A DNA stretch of 64,000 bases, taken from positions 124,001 through 188,000 of the forward strand of contig NZ_CP094532.1 in NCBI RefSeq assembly GCF_022811685.1, given 5' to 3'. This document shows positions 45,175-53,902 of this stretch, piece by piece (positions within the stretch are counted from its first letter, which is position 1; each line of letters begins with the position of its first letter). This stretch comes from Chryseobacterium suipulveris (GTDB lineage Bacteria; Bacteroidota; Bacteroidia; Flavobacteriales; Weeksellaceae). Below the pieces are notes generated by a model. That model was not told the DNA's origin, did not search any database, and was given only the letters and a program-made list of their open reading frames with translations. Position numbers and translations under genes: made by a program.

Positions 45175-46716
45175 CTAAATCTTCGCCAACAGATTTCTGA
45201 AATTCGTTTTCTCGTCGATAATTCTGCGCAGCTCCGAAACAGGTACTCTTTCCTGCTGCATCGTGTCGCGGTCTCTCAAAGTTACCGTGTTGTCGGTGAG
45301 TGAATCGTGGTCAACCGTGATGCAGAAAGGAGTTCCGATCGCATCCTGTCTTCGGTAGCGTTTTCCGATGCTGTCTTTATCTTCGTAAATAATGTTGAAA
45401 TCGTATTTAAGCTGGTTGAAGATTTTCTCGCCAAATTCGCCGAGTCCGTCTTTCTTCATCAATGGAAGAATCGCCGCTTTCACAGGAGCCAATGCGTGTG
45501 GAAGCGAAAGTACCGTTCTCTCTGATCCGTCTTCCAAAACCTCGTCTTTCAGGCAATTCGAGAAAATCGCGAGGAACAATCTGTCTAAACCAACGGAAGT
45601 TTCCACCACATACGGAGTGTAGTTCTCATTTCTTTCGTTATCGAAATACTGAAGTTTTCTACCTGAATATTTTTCGTGCGCCGCCAAATCGAAATCGGTT
45701 CTGGAGTGGATTCCTTCCAATTCTTTAAAACCGAACGGAAATTTGAACTCGATATCTGCAGCTGCGTTTGCGTAATGCGCCAATTTTTCGTGATCGTGGA
45801 ATTTATAGTTTTCTGAACCTAATCCTAAAGCCAAATGCCAGTTCAGACGCTTATGTTTCCATTCCTCATAGAAACCGAGCTCCGTTCCGGGCGGAACAAA
45901 AAACTGCATTTCCATCTGTTCGAATTCGCGCATTCTGAAGATGAACTGTCGCGCAACAATCTCATTTCTAAATGCTTTCCCAATCTGAGCGATTCCAAAT
46001 GGAAGCTTATGGCGTGAAGTTTTCTGAACATTTAAGAAATTCACAAAAATTCCCTGCGCAGTTTCCGGACGAAGGAAAAGATCCGTCGCATTTTCGGAAG
46101 CCGCACCGAGTTTGGTTCCGAACATTAAATTAAATTGACGAACATCGGTCCAGTTTTTCGAACCGGTATCCGGATCGGCGATTTCAAGTTCTTCGATCAA
46201 TGCCTTTACATCTGCCAAATCGTTGTTTTCCAATGATTTTGCCATTCTTTTCAGGATCACCGACTGCTTTTCGCGGTATTCCAAAACTCTCGGATTGGTC
46301 GATTCAAACTGTTGCTTATCGAACGCATCACCAAATCTTTTCTCCGCTTTCTCGATTTCTTTCTGGGCTTTGTCTTCCAGTTTCGCACAGTAATCTTCCA
46401 GCAAAACATCAGCACGGAAACGTTTTTTAGAGTCCTTGTTGTCGATCAGCGGATCATTGAACGCGTCAACGTGGCCGGAAGCTTTCCAAATTGTAGGGTG
46501 CATAAAAATCGCAGAATCGATTCCCACAATATTGTCGTTCAGCTGTACCATTGCTTTCCACCAGTACTGCTTGATGTTGTTTTTCAGCTCGGCTCCGTTT
46601 TGCCCGTAATCGTAAACCGCCGAAAGTCCGTCATAAATCTCGGAGCTCGGGAAAATAAAACCATACTCTTTCGCATGCGAAATCACCTTTTTGAAAACAT
46701 CTTCCTGCTTTGCCAT
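45175..46716 (-). CDS. glyS: Glycyl-tRNA synthetase
   Basis: The start is ATG 46716 (MAKQEDVFKKVISHAKEYGF). The longer in-frame extension to 46917 reads a dispersed repeat and is not coding. The 513-residue class II enzyme is the single-chain alpha2 type. FIFPSSEIYDGLSAVYDYG, FLRPETAQGIFVNFLNV, FRNEIVARQFIFRMREFEQME and VETSVGLDRLFLAI are visible. It is monocistronic. Confidence 0.95.
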   Translation of the reverse strand: MAKQEDVFKKVISHAKEYGFIFPSSEIYDGLSAVYDYGQNGAELKNNIKQYWWKAMVQLNDNIVGIDSAIFMHPTIWKASGHVDAFNDPLIDNKDSKKRFRADVLLEDYCAKLEDKAQKEIEKAEKRFGDAFDKQQFESTNPRVLEYREKQSVILKRMAKSLENNDLADVKALIEELEIADPDTGSKNWTDVRQFNLMFGTKLGAASENATDLFLRPETAQGIFVNFLNVQKTSRHKLPFGIAQIGKAFRNEIVARQFIFRMREFEQMEMQFFVPPGTELGFYEEWKHKRLNWHLALGLGSENYKFHDHEKLAHYANAAADIEFKFPFGFKELEGIHSRTDFDLAAHEKYSGRKLQYFDNERNENYTPYVVETSVGLDRLFLAIFSNCLKDEVLEDGSERTVLSLPHALAPVKAAILPLMKKDGLGEFGEKIFNQLKYDFNIIYEDKDSIGKRYRRQDAIGTPFCITVDHDSLTDNTVTLRDRDTMQQERVPVSELRRIIDEKTNFRNLLAKI

Positions 46717-46804
46717 TGTATTTTTTGAATTTGTGCAAAAATAGGGAATTTTAGGGGAACTTTCTTCATTTTTAGGAGCTTGAAAGTTTTCGCTTCTCCG
46801 AAAA

Positions 46805-46889
46805 CTCAGTCCGGCTTTCCGCTGTATCTTTTGCGGTGGTTGAGTGCAGCGAAAACCACCGCAAAAGGATGCCGCTTCAATCCGGGCTA
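46805..46889. repeat. Dispersed hairpin repeat, family A-like, divergent copy
   Basis: On the minus strand GCCCGGATTGAAGCGGCATC leads to a 13-bp perfect stem (AACCACCGCAAAA with its complement) and then GATACAGCGGAAAGCCGGACTG. The ends resemble copies at 5914 and 63650. It lies upstream of glyS and remains in frame with it by chance. Confidence 0.65.
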
Positions 46890-46968
46890 CAAGTTCAGGC
46901 AGTTTGTCTTTCCACATCTTTGAAAATTTTTCAAGTGATTTGATACATGTCTTTTGTAAATATTAATA

Positions 46969-47023
46969 GGAGCGAGCTTTAGCCCGCTTACATATGAACA
47001 CGACAATTGGCTTTAGCCAAAAT
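46969..47023. repeat. GGCTTTAGCC double-palindrome repeat
   Basis: GGAGCGAGCTTTAGCCCGCT and, 17 bp on, TTGGCTTTAGCCAA each form a hairpin around CTTTAG. It lies in the 393-bp glyS-pyrD gap, which also holds the family A-like repeat and the pyrD promoter; no gene is seen. Confidence 0.6.
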
Positions 47024-47084
47024 ATACATTTTCATCATTCAATAAATCCAAATTTCGAATTATTATTCAGTCAGGTAAAAACAT

Positions 47085-47092
47085 TAAATTTG
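47085..47092 (+). promoter_or_regulatory. -7 box of pyrD
   Basis: TAAATTTG lies 17 bp before the pyrD ATG; no clear -33 element. Confidence 0.5.
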
Positions 47093-47109
47093 CAAAACCC
47101 CATTTTCCA

Positions 47110-48117
47110 ATGTACCAATCCCTAATCCGCCCCTTACTTTTCAAACTCGATCCAGAAAAAGCCCACTATCTTACTTTTTTCTTTCTAAAGAATTTTGGTT
47201 GGCTTTCAAAAACTTTTCTCCCAAAACCGATTGAAGATCAAAGGTTGGAACGGGAAGTTTTCGGACTGAAATTTAAAAATCCAGTTGGTCTCGCTGCAGG
47301 TCTGGATAAAAATGCTGTGGCGTTCCAGGAATTTGCCGACCTCGGTTTTGGCTTTGTCGAAATCGGGACTTTAACACCGAAACCGCAACCGGGAAACGAC
47401 AAAAAACGCCTGTTCCGACTCATCGAAGATTCGGCGATTATCAACAGAATGGGTTTTAATAATGAAGGAGTCGATACCGCAGTTGAAAGGTTAAGGAAAA
47501 ACAAAGGCGTTCTCATCGGCGGAAATATCGGTAAAAATAAAGTGACTCCCAATGAAGACGCGGTTAATGATTATAAAATCTGCTTCGAGAAACTTTTTGA
47601 TTATGTGGACTATTTCGTGGTGAATGTCTCGTCGCCAAACACGCCGAATCTGCGCGAACTTCAGGACAAAGAACCTTTAACGAGACTTTTAGGTGAACTC
47701 CAGAAAATGAATTTGGAAAAACCAAAACAAAAACCCATCCTTCTGAAAATCGCACCCGACTTAACCAACAATCAGCTGCTCGACATCATCGAAATTGTGA
47801 AGGATACCAAAATTGCAGGTGTAATCGCAACAAACACCACACTTTCACGTGAAGGTTTGAAATCTGAAAACCAAAAAGAAACAGGCGGACTCTCAGGAAA
47901 ACCTTTGACCAAGCGCTCCACGGAAGTCATCCGTTTTCTCTCCGAAAAAAGCGGAAAAGCATTCCCTATTATCGGCGTCGGGGGAATTCACACTGCAGAA
48001 GATGCCCTGGAAAAACTGGAAGCTGGAGCAAGTCTGGTTCAGTTGTACACGGGATTTATTTATGAAGGACCGAAGTTGATTAGGAAAATCAATCAAAAAC
48101 TTTTAGAAAAGGTTTAA
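47110..48117 (+). CDS. pyrD: Dihydroorotate dehydrogenase (quinone), class 2
   Basis: A 335-residue FMN enzyme of pyrimidine synthesis. The N-terminal membrane-contact helices ([20 protein letters not shown]) mark class 2. [55 protein letters not shown] with the catalytic Ser, and [12 protein letters not shown] are present. It gives electrons to the quinone pool. It is monocistronic. Confidence 0.95.
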   Translation: MYQSLIRPLLFKLDPEKAHYLTFFFLKNFGWLSKTFLPKPIEDQRLEREVFGLKFKNPVGLAAGLDKNAVAFQEFADLGFGFVEIGTLTPKPQPGNDKKRLFRLIEDSAIINRMGFNNEGVDTAVERLRKNKGVLIGGNIGKNKVTPNEDAVNDYKICFEKLFDYVDYFVVNVSSPNTPNLRELQDKEPLTRLLGELQKMNLEKPKQKPILLKIAPDLTNNQLLDIIEIVKDTKIAGVIATNTTLSREGLKSENQKETGGLSGKPLTKRSTEVIRFLSEKSGKAFPIIGVGGIHTAEDALEKLEAGASLVQLYTGFIYEGPKLIRKINQKLLEKV

Positions 48118-48124
48118 AGATCGA

Positions 48125-48149
48125 TGACCGAAGTCGGAAGACCGAAGAA
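48125..48149. repeat. Heptamer repeat GACCGAA/GTCGGAA, left of the four-helix gene
   Basis: GACCGAAGTCGGAAGACCGA is three 7-bp units with internal symmetry. Related units in reverse orientation lie at 48600-48666. Confidence 0.6.
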
Positions 48150-48202
48150 AGCGAATAGTTTAAAAGTGATTTTCTTTTTAGTTATGAGAGGGGTGAATTA
48201 AA

Positions 48203-48556
48203 TTATTTTAAACTGTTCCGCAACGCAACGATTTGATTCATCAATTGAAAAGCCGTGTCATAGTGGGAATCAAAAACTTCATCCGTAATATGTTTTCTGA
48301 ATTTCGCTTTGTATAGGCAAGTTACAACCTCCGATATGGAACGTATTGCATATCCAAGAAATCTTCTGAATTCTGCATTGCTTTGTCCGACATAACCTTC
48401 AGAAATATTGAGAGCAATACTGTCAACAGCTCGTCTGATCTGGGAGGAAAGGTTATTTTTTTCGTGTTCGGGGAAACTTAGCGAAGTGTAATAGATTTTC
48501 TCCCCATACTCCAACGAAATCTGCCAAACTCTTAGTTTTTTAAATTTGAAACTCAT
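48203..48556 (-). CDS. Four-helix bundle protein (S23/IVS-type)
   Basis: The start at ATG 48556 (MSFKFKKLRVWQISLEYGEKI) is the usual one for this family. The 117-residue protein holds LRVWQISLEYGEKIYYTS, FPEHEKNNLSSQIRRAVDSI, NISEGYVGQSNAEFRRFL and the last helix YDTAFQLMNQIVALRNSL. Homologues were first found inside 23S rRNA intervening sequences, but here it is a stand-alone gene flanked by heptamer repeats. The role is unknown. Confidence 0.88.
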   Translation of the reverse strand: MSFKFKKLRVWQISLEYGEKIYYTSLSFPEHEKNNLSSQIRRAVDSIALNISEGYVGQSNAEFRRFLGYAIRSISEVVTCLYKAKFRKHITDEVFDSHYDTAFQLMNQIVALRNSLK

Positions 48557-48599
48557 GATATTATGTTTTTTTTGGTTATTAATTCTCAATCTTTCTCAT

Positions 48600-48666
48600 C
48601 TTCGGACCTCGGTCCTCCGACTTCGGACTTTCTTCCGACCCCAAACTTTCTTCCGTCTTCGGACTT
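48600..48666. repeat. Degenerate heptamer array TCGGACC/TCGGTCC/TCCGACT, right of the four-helix gene
   Basis: About nine imperfect 7-bp units follow each other, such as TCGGACC, TCGGTCC, TCCGACT and TCGGACT. The array lies between DUF445 and the four-helix gene and is inverted relative to the short array at 48125. Confidence 0.65.
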
Positions 48667-49909
48667 ATATGAAGAAATTCGCCACCGTATAAATTACCAG
48701 TCCAACCAGACCGCCCACTAAAGTTCCGTTCACGCGGATAAACTGCAAATCTTTTCCGACTTCCAGTTCGAGTTTTCGCGAAAGTTCTTTTCCTTGCCAG
48801 TTTCCAACCGTCGAGCTGATTAAATCACCGAATTGGTGGGTGTTTTTTAAAATGTATTTATACGCCGTAACGCGGATCCAGTGATCGATTTTATATTGAA
48901 ATTTTTCATCGGTTTGCAGATTTACTGAAAGTTCCGCTAGATTTTTCTTAAGGTAGTTTTTCAATGCAGATTGTTCTTCCTCCAGTTCTTTCGACAATGA
49001 TTTTTTAATGGAATTCCAAATGTCCTTAGAATATTGGTTGAGTTTTTCCTCTTTCAGAAAATCGTTCTTAATGCCTCGAAATTCCTCCTCCCATTTCTCC
49101 TCCTGCTGAACTTCCTGTGAAAATGAATACAGTTTTTTCGTAATTTCACTTCGCAGTGAGTGGTTTGGATCATTCTCAACCTCGTCAAAATATCGGGAAA
49201 GTCCAGAAGTGATTTTCTCTGCAATCGCGTCGTCCACAAATTTGGGAACCAGGAAATAACTTTCCTTTTTTACCCGTTCTTTTACCATTTCCTGATTTTT
49301 TAGAACATATTCTTTAATCTGTTTTGAAAGATTGGTAATTAGTCGTTGATGATCATTTTTATCTAAAACATATTCGATCCCGTTTCCTACGATTTGATTG
49401 ATTTTCAGGTCATCCGACATTTCTTTTGCTTTTTTGCCGATGAAGTTTACAACCGCAGAATCGTCGAGTTTATTTAGAATATCGAGAACAATATTCGAAA
49501 GTTCATTAACTAGATTTTCCTGATTCCGCTCTTTAGAAAGCCATTCTCCCACAAAACCCGAAACTTTAAGCTTCTGGATATACGGACGGATATTTTGAGG
49601 GGAAAGAAAATTGGAGACCACGAAATTTCCCAGGTTGTCGCCGATTTTTTCCTTGCTGTTTTCAATAAGGTTTGTGTGCGGAATTTTCAGTCCGAGCGGA
49701 TGGTGAAATAGTGCGGTTACCGCAAACCAGTCCGCCAAAGCACCGACCATCGCCGCTTCTGAAAAGGCGCGGATGTATCCGATCCAGTGCGAATCATCAG
49801 ATTTCTGCAAAATCGTCGTTACAATAAAAACCAGCGCCATCAGAACAAAAAGTCCCGTTGCGAACATTTTGTATTTCCTGAGCTGGATGCGTTTCTGTTC
49901 GTCGTTCAT
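48665..49909 (-). CDS. DUF445 family membrane protein
   Basis: The start at ATG 49909 (MNDEQKRIQLRKYKMFATGLF) is chosen; product 414 residues. There is an N-terminal helix (FATGLFVLMALVFIVTTIL). The DUF445 signature GYIRAFSEAAMVGALADWFAVTALFHHPLGLKIPHT lies near 35-70. A long helical middle follows, and a C-terminal helix (GGLVGLVIYTVANFFI). It is probably an inner-membrane protein; function unknown. Confidence 0.87.
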   Translation of the reverse strand: MNDEQKRIQLRKYKMFATGLFVLMALVFIVTTILQKSDDSHWIGYIRAFSEAAMVGALADWFAVTALFHHPLGLKIPHTNLIENSKEKIGDNLGNFVVSNFLSPQNIRPYIQKLKVSGFVGEWLSKERNQENLVNELSNIVLDILNKLDDSAVVNFIGKKAKEMSDDLKINQIVGNGIEYVLDKNDHQRLITNLSKQIKEYVLKNQEMVKERVKKESYFLVPKFVDDAIAEKITSGLSRYFDEVENDPNHSLRSEITKKLYSFSQEVQQEEKWEEEFRGIKNDFLKEEKLNQYSKDIWNSIKKSLSKELEEEQSALKNYLKKNLAELSVNLQTDEKFQYKIDHWIRVTAYKYILKNTHQFGDLISSTVGNWQGKELSRKLELEVGKDLQFIRVNGTLVGGLVGLVIYTVANFFI

Positions 49910-49989
49910 TGAAACAAAATTAGTAAATTTGGTTCGAAACAAGGGAGCGAGCAAAGCTCTTCATTCTCTTGCGGTGACCTTCATCATTA

Positions 49990-50520
49990 ATGCGATTTCT
50001 TTTCTTAATATTGACATTCACATTTCTGCAAACTTGTTCGCAGACCCATCAACCTGTAAAATCATCAATAATGGAAAATTCCACTACAAAAAACAATCCA
50101 TACTTCTCCAGAACCGACCGAACCAAACTGACGATACCCAATGAGGAATGGAAAAAAATCCTCGATCCCGAACTTTACGCCGTAGCGAGAGAAGCTGCCA
50201 CAGAACGACCGCATACTGGAAAATTTAATGTTTTCGATGAGCGTGGCGAATATTACTGCGCGGTTTGCGGTAACCATCTTTTCCGTTCCGATGCCAAATT
50301 TGCTTCAACTTGCGGATGGCCAAGTTTTTTCGAGGCCGATAAAGAAGGTGTCATCTACAAACGCGATACTTCCTACGGAATGGAAAGGATTGAAGTGTTG
50401 TGTAAACGCTGCAACTCGCATTTGGGACACGTTTTCAACGACGGACCAAAACCGACTGGAGTTCGTTTCTGTATGAATTCGGTGAGTTTGGATTTTGTGG
50501 GTGATTCGAAGGAAAAATAA
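49990..50520 (+). CDS. msrB: Peptide methionine (R)-S-oxide reductase, exported
   Basis: A 176-residue repair enzyme reducing Met-R-sulfoxide. The N-terminus is a signal with a likely lipobox (FLQTCSQ, Cys16), so it acts outside the cytoplasm. The MsrB domain has zinc CxxC pairs (CAVCG and CKRCN), CGWPSF, and the catalytic Cys in VRFCMNSVSL. It is convergent with the metal-linked lipoprotein gene. Confidence 0.93.
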   Translation: MRFLFLILTFTFLQTCSQTHQPVKSSIMENSTTKNNPYFSRTDRTKLTIPNEEWKKILDPELYAVAREAATERPHTGKFNVFDERGEYYCAVCGNHLFRSDAKFASTCGWPSFFEADKEGVIYKRDTSYGMERIEVLCKRCNSHLGHVFNDGPKPTGVRFCMNSVSLDFVGDSKEK

Positions 50521-50570
50521 AACCACAATGTCACAAAGGAAATTTGAATAATCTTTGTGACTTTGTGGTT
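50521..50570. terminator. Long inverted repeat acting as bidirectional terminator
   Basis: AACCACAATGTCACAAAG pairs with CTTTGTGACTTTGTGGTT across a 15-nt loop, an 18-bp nearly perfect stem between convergent genes. It belongs to the family of CAAAG-type intergenic hairpins. Confidence 0.65.
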
Positions 50571-50619
50571 AAAAAGTATACCACGAAGAATTCTATAACT
50601 AACTCTTTATCGTTTAAAC

Positions 50620-51156
50620 CTAAGTCAAAGGTGCTCCAACCTGGATGTCGCAACGGTGATGCGGCTCTCCGTGTGGCGGATTGAACGCAGGTTTCGGACC
50701 AATGTTCTGTGCAGGAGCGGTCGCCGCTGGTTGTGGTGCTGCAGGAATCGGATTCGTGTTGAAGTTTTGATTCACTGCGGGCTGGTTCATTACTTGCGGA
50801 GCGGGAGCTGCAGCTTTTGGCGCGCTGTCAATCGGTGCACCTACTTCAATATCACAACGGTGAAAAGGTTCTCCGTGTGGTGGATTAAACTTTGGTTTCT
50901 TTCCAGGTTCGGTAGCTGTTTGCGCCAATTGCGGATTTTCTGATGCAGGCACAACTTTTCCCACTTTAAATTCCTGTGGAATAGGTGTAGCGGTGGTTGG
51001 TGTGTTCTCAGCTGCCGCTGCAACAGTGGCAGAATCGGTTGCTGCAGGAGTTACAGCTGTCGTTTCCTCTGTATTCTGCGTTTCTGTGGATTGCGCTTTT
51101 TTGTCACACGACCATAAAAGCGCCGCGGCAAAAATTAATAACGATACTTTTTTCAT
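50620..51156 (-). CDS. Lipoprotein with two NPPHGEPxHRCDI motifs
   Basis: A 178-residue exported protein with lipobox LLWSC (Cys17). Most of it is low-complexity Ala/Pro/Thr. Two copies of a conserved segment, KPKFNPPHGEPFHRCDIEVG (about 88-107) and KPAFNPPHGEPHHRCDIQVG (about 155-174), each with two or three His and one Cys, end the protein. The His/Cys pattern suggests metal binding, which is inference. It lies 11 bp downstream of the HMA-TonB receptor gene, so the two are cotranscribed. The domain is common in flavobacterial proteins but I know no established function. Confidence 0.75.
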   Translation of the reverse strand: MKKVSLLIFAAALLWSCDKKAQSTETQNTEETTAVTPAATDSATVAAAAENTPTTATPIPQEFKVGKVVPASENPQLAQTATEPGKKPKFNPPHGEPFHRCDIEVGAPIDSAPKAAAPAPQVMNQPAVNQNFNTNPIPAAPQPAATAPAQNIGPKPAFNPPHGEPHHRCDIQVGAPLT

Positions 51157-51167
51157 ATTTTCATTCT

Positions 51168-53834
51168 TTAAAAATTCACATCCAGTCCAAGATATACATT
51201 TGCAGGCATAATCGGTGCGTAAACCATTCCGCCGTCGAAATAATTTCCGAAAGGATTTTTGGCGTCCATAATCGGATTTTTCTGGGTATAACTTGTCAGG
51301 TTTTCTCCACCCAAATATACACGAATATTTTTATTAAAAGTTCGGGCAATTTGAGCGTTTAATGTTGCGTAAGAATCTGAATATTGCGGCAAACGAAACT
51401 CTTCTGGATTTGATGAGGTATCGGGAATCCGCTGTTTTCCTACGAGGTTCAAAGTGGTATCGAAATTCCAGAATCCTCCTTTTTCATTCTTATCGGTGGA
51501 ATAACTCAAATTCGCAAACCCTCTGTTTTTAGCCATAAATGGAACTTCCTTTTTTCCAGATAAATATTCGGCCTGCACATCGTAATATTTGTAGGCGAGC
51601 CGAACATCAAAATTCTTGGCCACTGAGAAATCCCACTGGGTTTGAAAAGAGTTGGCATAAGAACTCCCGTCGAGATTATAAAATAGAAGTTGGTGTGGCG
51701 AAGCATCCAAATCCACCAAAACCTGATCCTTGAAATCAGTACGGAAAAAGTCTGCAACAATTGTGGAATTTCTATTAAATATCTTGAATTCCTGCTGTAC
51801 GCTTGCTCCGTAATTCCACGCGATTTCGGGTTTCAAACCGTAGATGTTTCCGCCATTTGGAATAATTTGAATCTGTCGGTTTGACGCGAAATAATGTTGG
51901 TTTTCTGCAAAAACATTCGCGGTTCTGAAACCTTTCCCTGCAGAAATCCTCAAGATTGTTTGTGGCGTAATGTCGTATTTAAAGTTAAGCCGCGGTGTAA
52001 ACTGTGTTCCCGCCAAATTATGGAAATCGGTTCTCGCACCTGCAACCAAAGTGTATTTCAGTCCGGTAAATGTATATTCGAAGAACAGTCCGGGAACGGT
52101 TTCTGTTCTTTTAAAGTTTTGGATCAGGTAATTTTCATCAAAACGGTCGTAAAGAAAACTTGCACCAGCTTTGTATTTGTGGTTGGTGTTTCCGAAAATA
52201 CTTTCAAAAATCAAGTTGGAATAAAATGTGTTCTGCTTCCCGTCGTAATTTCGGTTTCCGAAGAAACTGTCCTGTTGATGGTAGGTAAACTGATTCATCC
52301 ATCCGATGCTTTGGTAAGGTTTTCCCTTAAAAATATAGCCGGTTTTGTTCCACACCTGAAAACGCGAAATGTCGATTCCAACGCCGTAAAGATTTTGCTG
52401 CGATTGCGGAATTTTTCGGTCGAAACCTTTTTGTCCCGCAGTTCTTTCATCTCTCAGAAAATTGATTCCGAAATGCGAACCTAATCCACTGTGATCCAAG
52501 TCGGAATAATTTAGAAGATAGGCGGCATTGATTTGATTTCCAACCGGTTGATCCAGAAATCCGTCGTTATTGTGATCGGCTTTGTAGAAAGTTCCGTTGC
52601 CGTGGAGCAAAATACTTTGGTTCCAGTGATCCGCCAGTTTTTGAGTGGAAGTGATATTTGCCTCCGTCCTTAAATTAGCGTCAACGAAAAGGTTCAGCGA
52701 CGATTCATTATTCTCATTATACTTTAAAAGTTCAGTATTGATTTGTCCCGTAATGCTTTCGTAACCGTTGGTCACGGTGCTTCCACCTTTTGTTAGCTGG
52801 ATTCCGCCGATCCATCTTCCGGGAATAAAATTCAGTCCGTATGCAGAAGCAAGTCCGCGGATTTCGGGTAAAAGTTCCTTTGTCAACGCAGTATATTTCT
52901 GATCCAAACCGAGCATTTTCAGCTGTTTGGTTCCGGTCACCGCATTGCTGAACGAAACATCGACGGTCGCATTGGTTTCAAAACTTTCGGAGAGGTTACA
53001 GCAAGCCGCCTTCAATAATTCTTTTGAATTGATATTGAAGGTGAGGTCTGCACTTTTTTTGTTCAGAGCCGTTGCTTCCTGAATTTTAGTAAGCCGCACT
53101 TCTTCGATCGATTTGTCGTAATGTTCCGAAAAAGTCGAGAAATCTTTCTTTGGTTTTGCCGGCTCGTCATGGTGAACCAAATCGCTCTTCACTCCGAATG
53201 GCAGAACACGGTCGTACAGACAACATCCGGGAAGGTTTTTGTAAACGTCATCCGATGTGGTAAATAGCTCATTGTCGTGACCAACGTCGGCAATTTTTTT
53301 GAGGATGGCTTCAGCGGAAGTTTTTGCTGGATCGAAATCAAGCGTCACTTTTTGGGTTTCTGCATCCCAGTTTGCTGAAGTTGCTCCTGCGTCTTTTGCA
53401 GCTTTCTCGATTCGCGTTTTACATGAACCGCAATTTCCGCGAACAAAAAACTCTTTGTCTGCTTTCGTCGGGGTTTCAGTTTTTGTGGTTTTCAAAAAAG
53501 AAGGTTCTCTTTCATAATGGCAACATCCCGGAAGTTTTTCATAAACTGAGTCGGGTGCGGTATAAAGTTCGTTGTCGTGACCAACTGCGGCAATCTCCTT
53601 TAGGATTTTATCGGTGCTTGTTTTAATAGGGTCAAATTCGATTTGGAGTTTTTGCGTTTCAGCGCTCCATTCTGCGGATTTTGCACCGTTTTTCTTGGCG
53701 GTGGTTTCAATGCGTTCCTTGCACATTCCGCAGTCTCCTTTTACAAGAACTGTCGATTTAGTGAGGGTTTGTGCAAATAAAAATTGAGTGGTTAAGAGTG
53801 AAAATGCAAATAGCACTTTCAGTAAAGTTTTCAT
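51168..53834 (-). CDS. TonB-dependent receptor with two N-terminal HMA domains
   Basis: The start at ATG 53834 (MKTLLKVLFAFSLLTTQFLFAQ) gives a signal peptide and an 888-residue protein. Two tandem heavy-metal-associated domains follow: CxxC at 35-38 (GDCGMCKE) and at 135-138 (GNCGSCKT), each followed by a PGCCxY segment (104-105 and 204-205). A plug-like region has AACCNLSESFETNATVDVSF (about 277-296). The C-terminal 22-strand-type barrel ends in NVYLGLDVNF. It likely brings metal across the outer membrane with TonB energy; copper is the best guess from the Cys pattern. It is flanked by Cys-rich and His/Cys-motif genes. Confidence 0.9.
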   Translation of the reverse strand: MKTLLKVLFAFSLLTTQFLFAQTLTKSTVLVKGDCGMCKERIETTAKKNGAKSAEWSAETQKLQIEFDPIKTSTDKILKEIAAVGHDNELYTAPDSVYEKLPGCCHYEREPSFLKTTKTETPTKADKEFFVRGNCGSCKTRIEKAAKDAGATSANWDAETQKVTLDFDPAKTSAEAILKKIADVGHDNELFTTSDDVYKNLPGCCLYDRVLPFGVKSDLVHHDEPAKPKKDFSTFSEHYDKSIEEVRLTKIQEATALNKKSADLTFNINSKELLKAACCNLSESFETNATVDVSFSNAVTGTKQLKMLGLDQKYTALTKELLPEIRGLASAYGLNFIPGRWIGGIQLTKGGSTVTNGYESITGQINTELLKYNENNESSLNLFVDANLRTEANITSTQKLADHWNQSILLHGNGTFYKADHNNDGFLDQPVGNQINAAYLLNYSDLDHSGLGSHFGINFLRDERTAGQKGFDRKIPQSQQNLYGVGIDISRFQVWNKTGYIFKGKPYQSIGWMNQFTYHQQDSFFGNRNYDGKQNTFYSNLIFESIFGNTNHKYKAGASFLYDRFDENYLIQNFKRTETVPGLFFEYTFTGLKYTLVAGARTDFHNLAGTQFTPRLNFKYDITPQTILRISAGKGFRTANVFAENQHYFASNRQIQIIPNGGNIYGLKPEIAWNYGASVQQEFKIFNRNSTIVADFFRTDFKDQVLVDLDASPHQLLFYNLDGSSYANSFQTQWDFSVAKNFDVRLAYKYYDVQAEYLSGKKEVPFMAKNRGFANLSYSTDKNEKGGFWNFDTTLNLVGKQRIPDTSSNPEEFRLPQYSDSYATLNAQIARTFNKNIRVYLGGENLTSYTQKNPIMDAKNPFGNYFDGGMVYAPIMPANVYLGLDVNF

Positions 53835-53902
53835 ATTGTGAAAATATTTTAATTTAAAAATCGGTTGCCAAAAGAACATTCTTCTGGCTATAAATCAATA
53901 AA

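Noticed and set aside
46717..46917. N-terminal extension of glycyl-tRNA synthetase
   Set aside because: The extension translates a dispersed hairpin repeat; the family start is MAKQEDVFKK at 46716.
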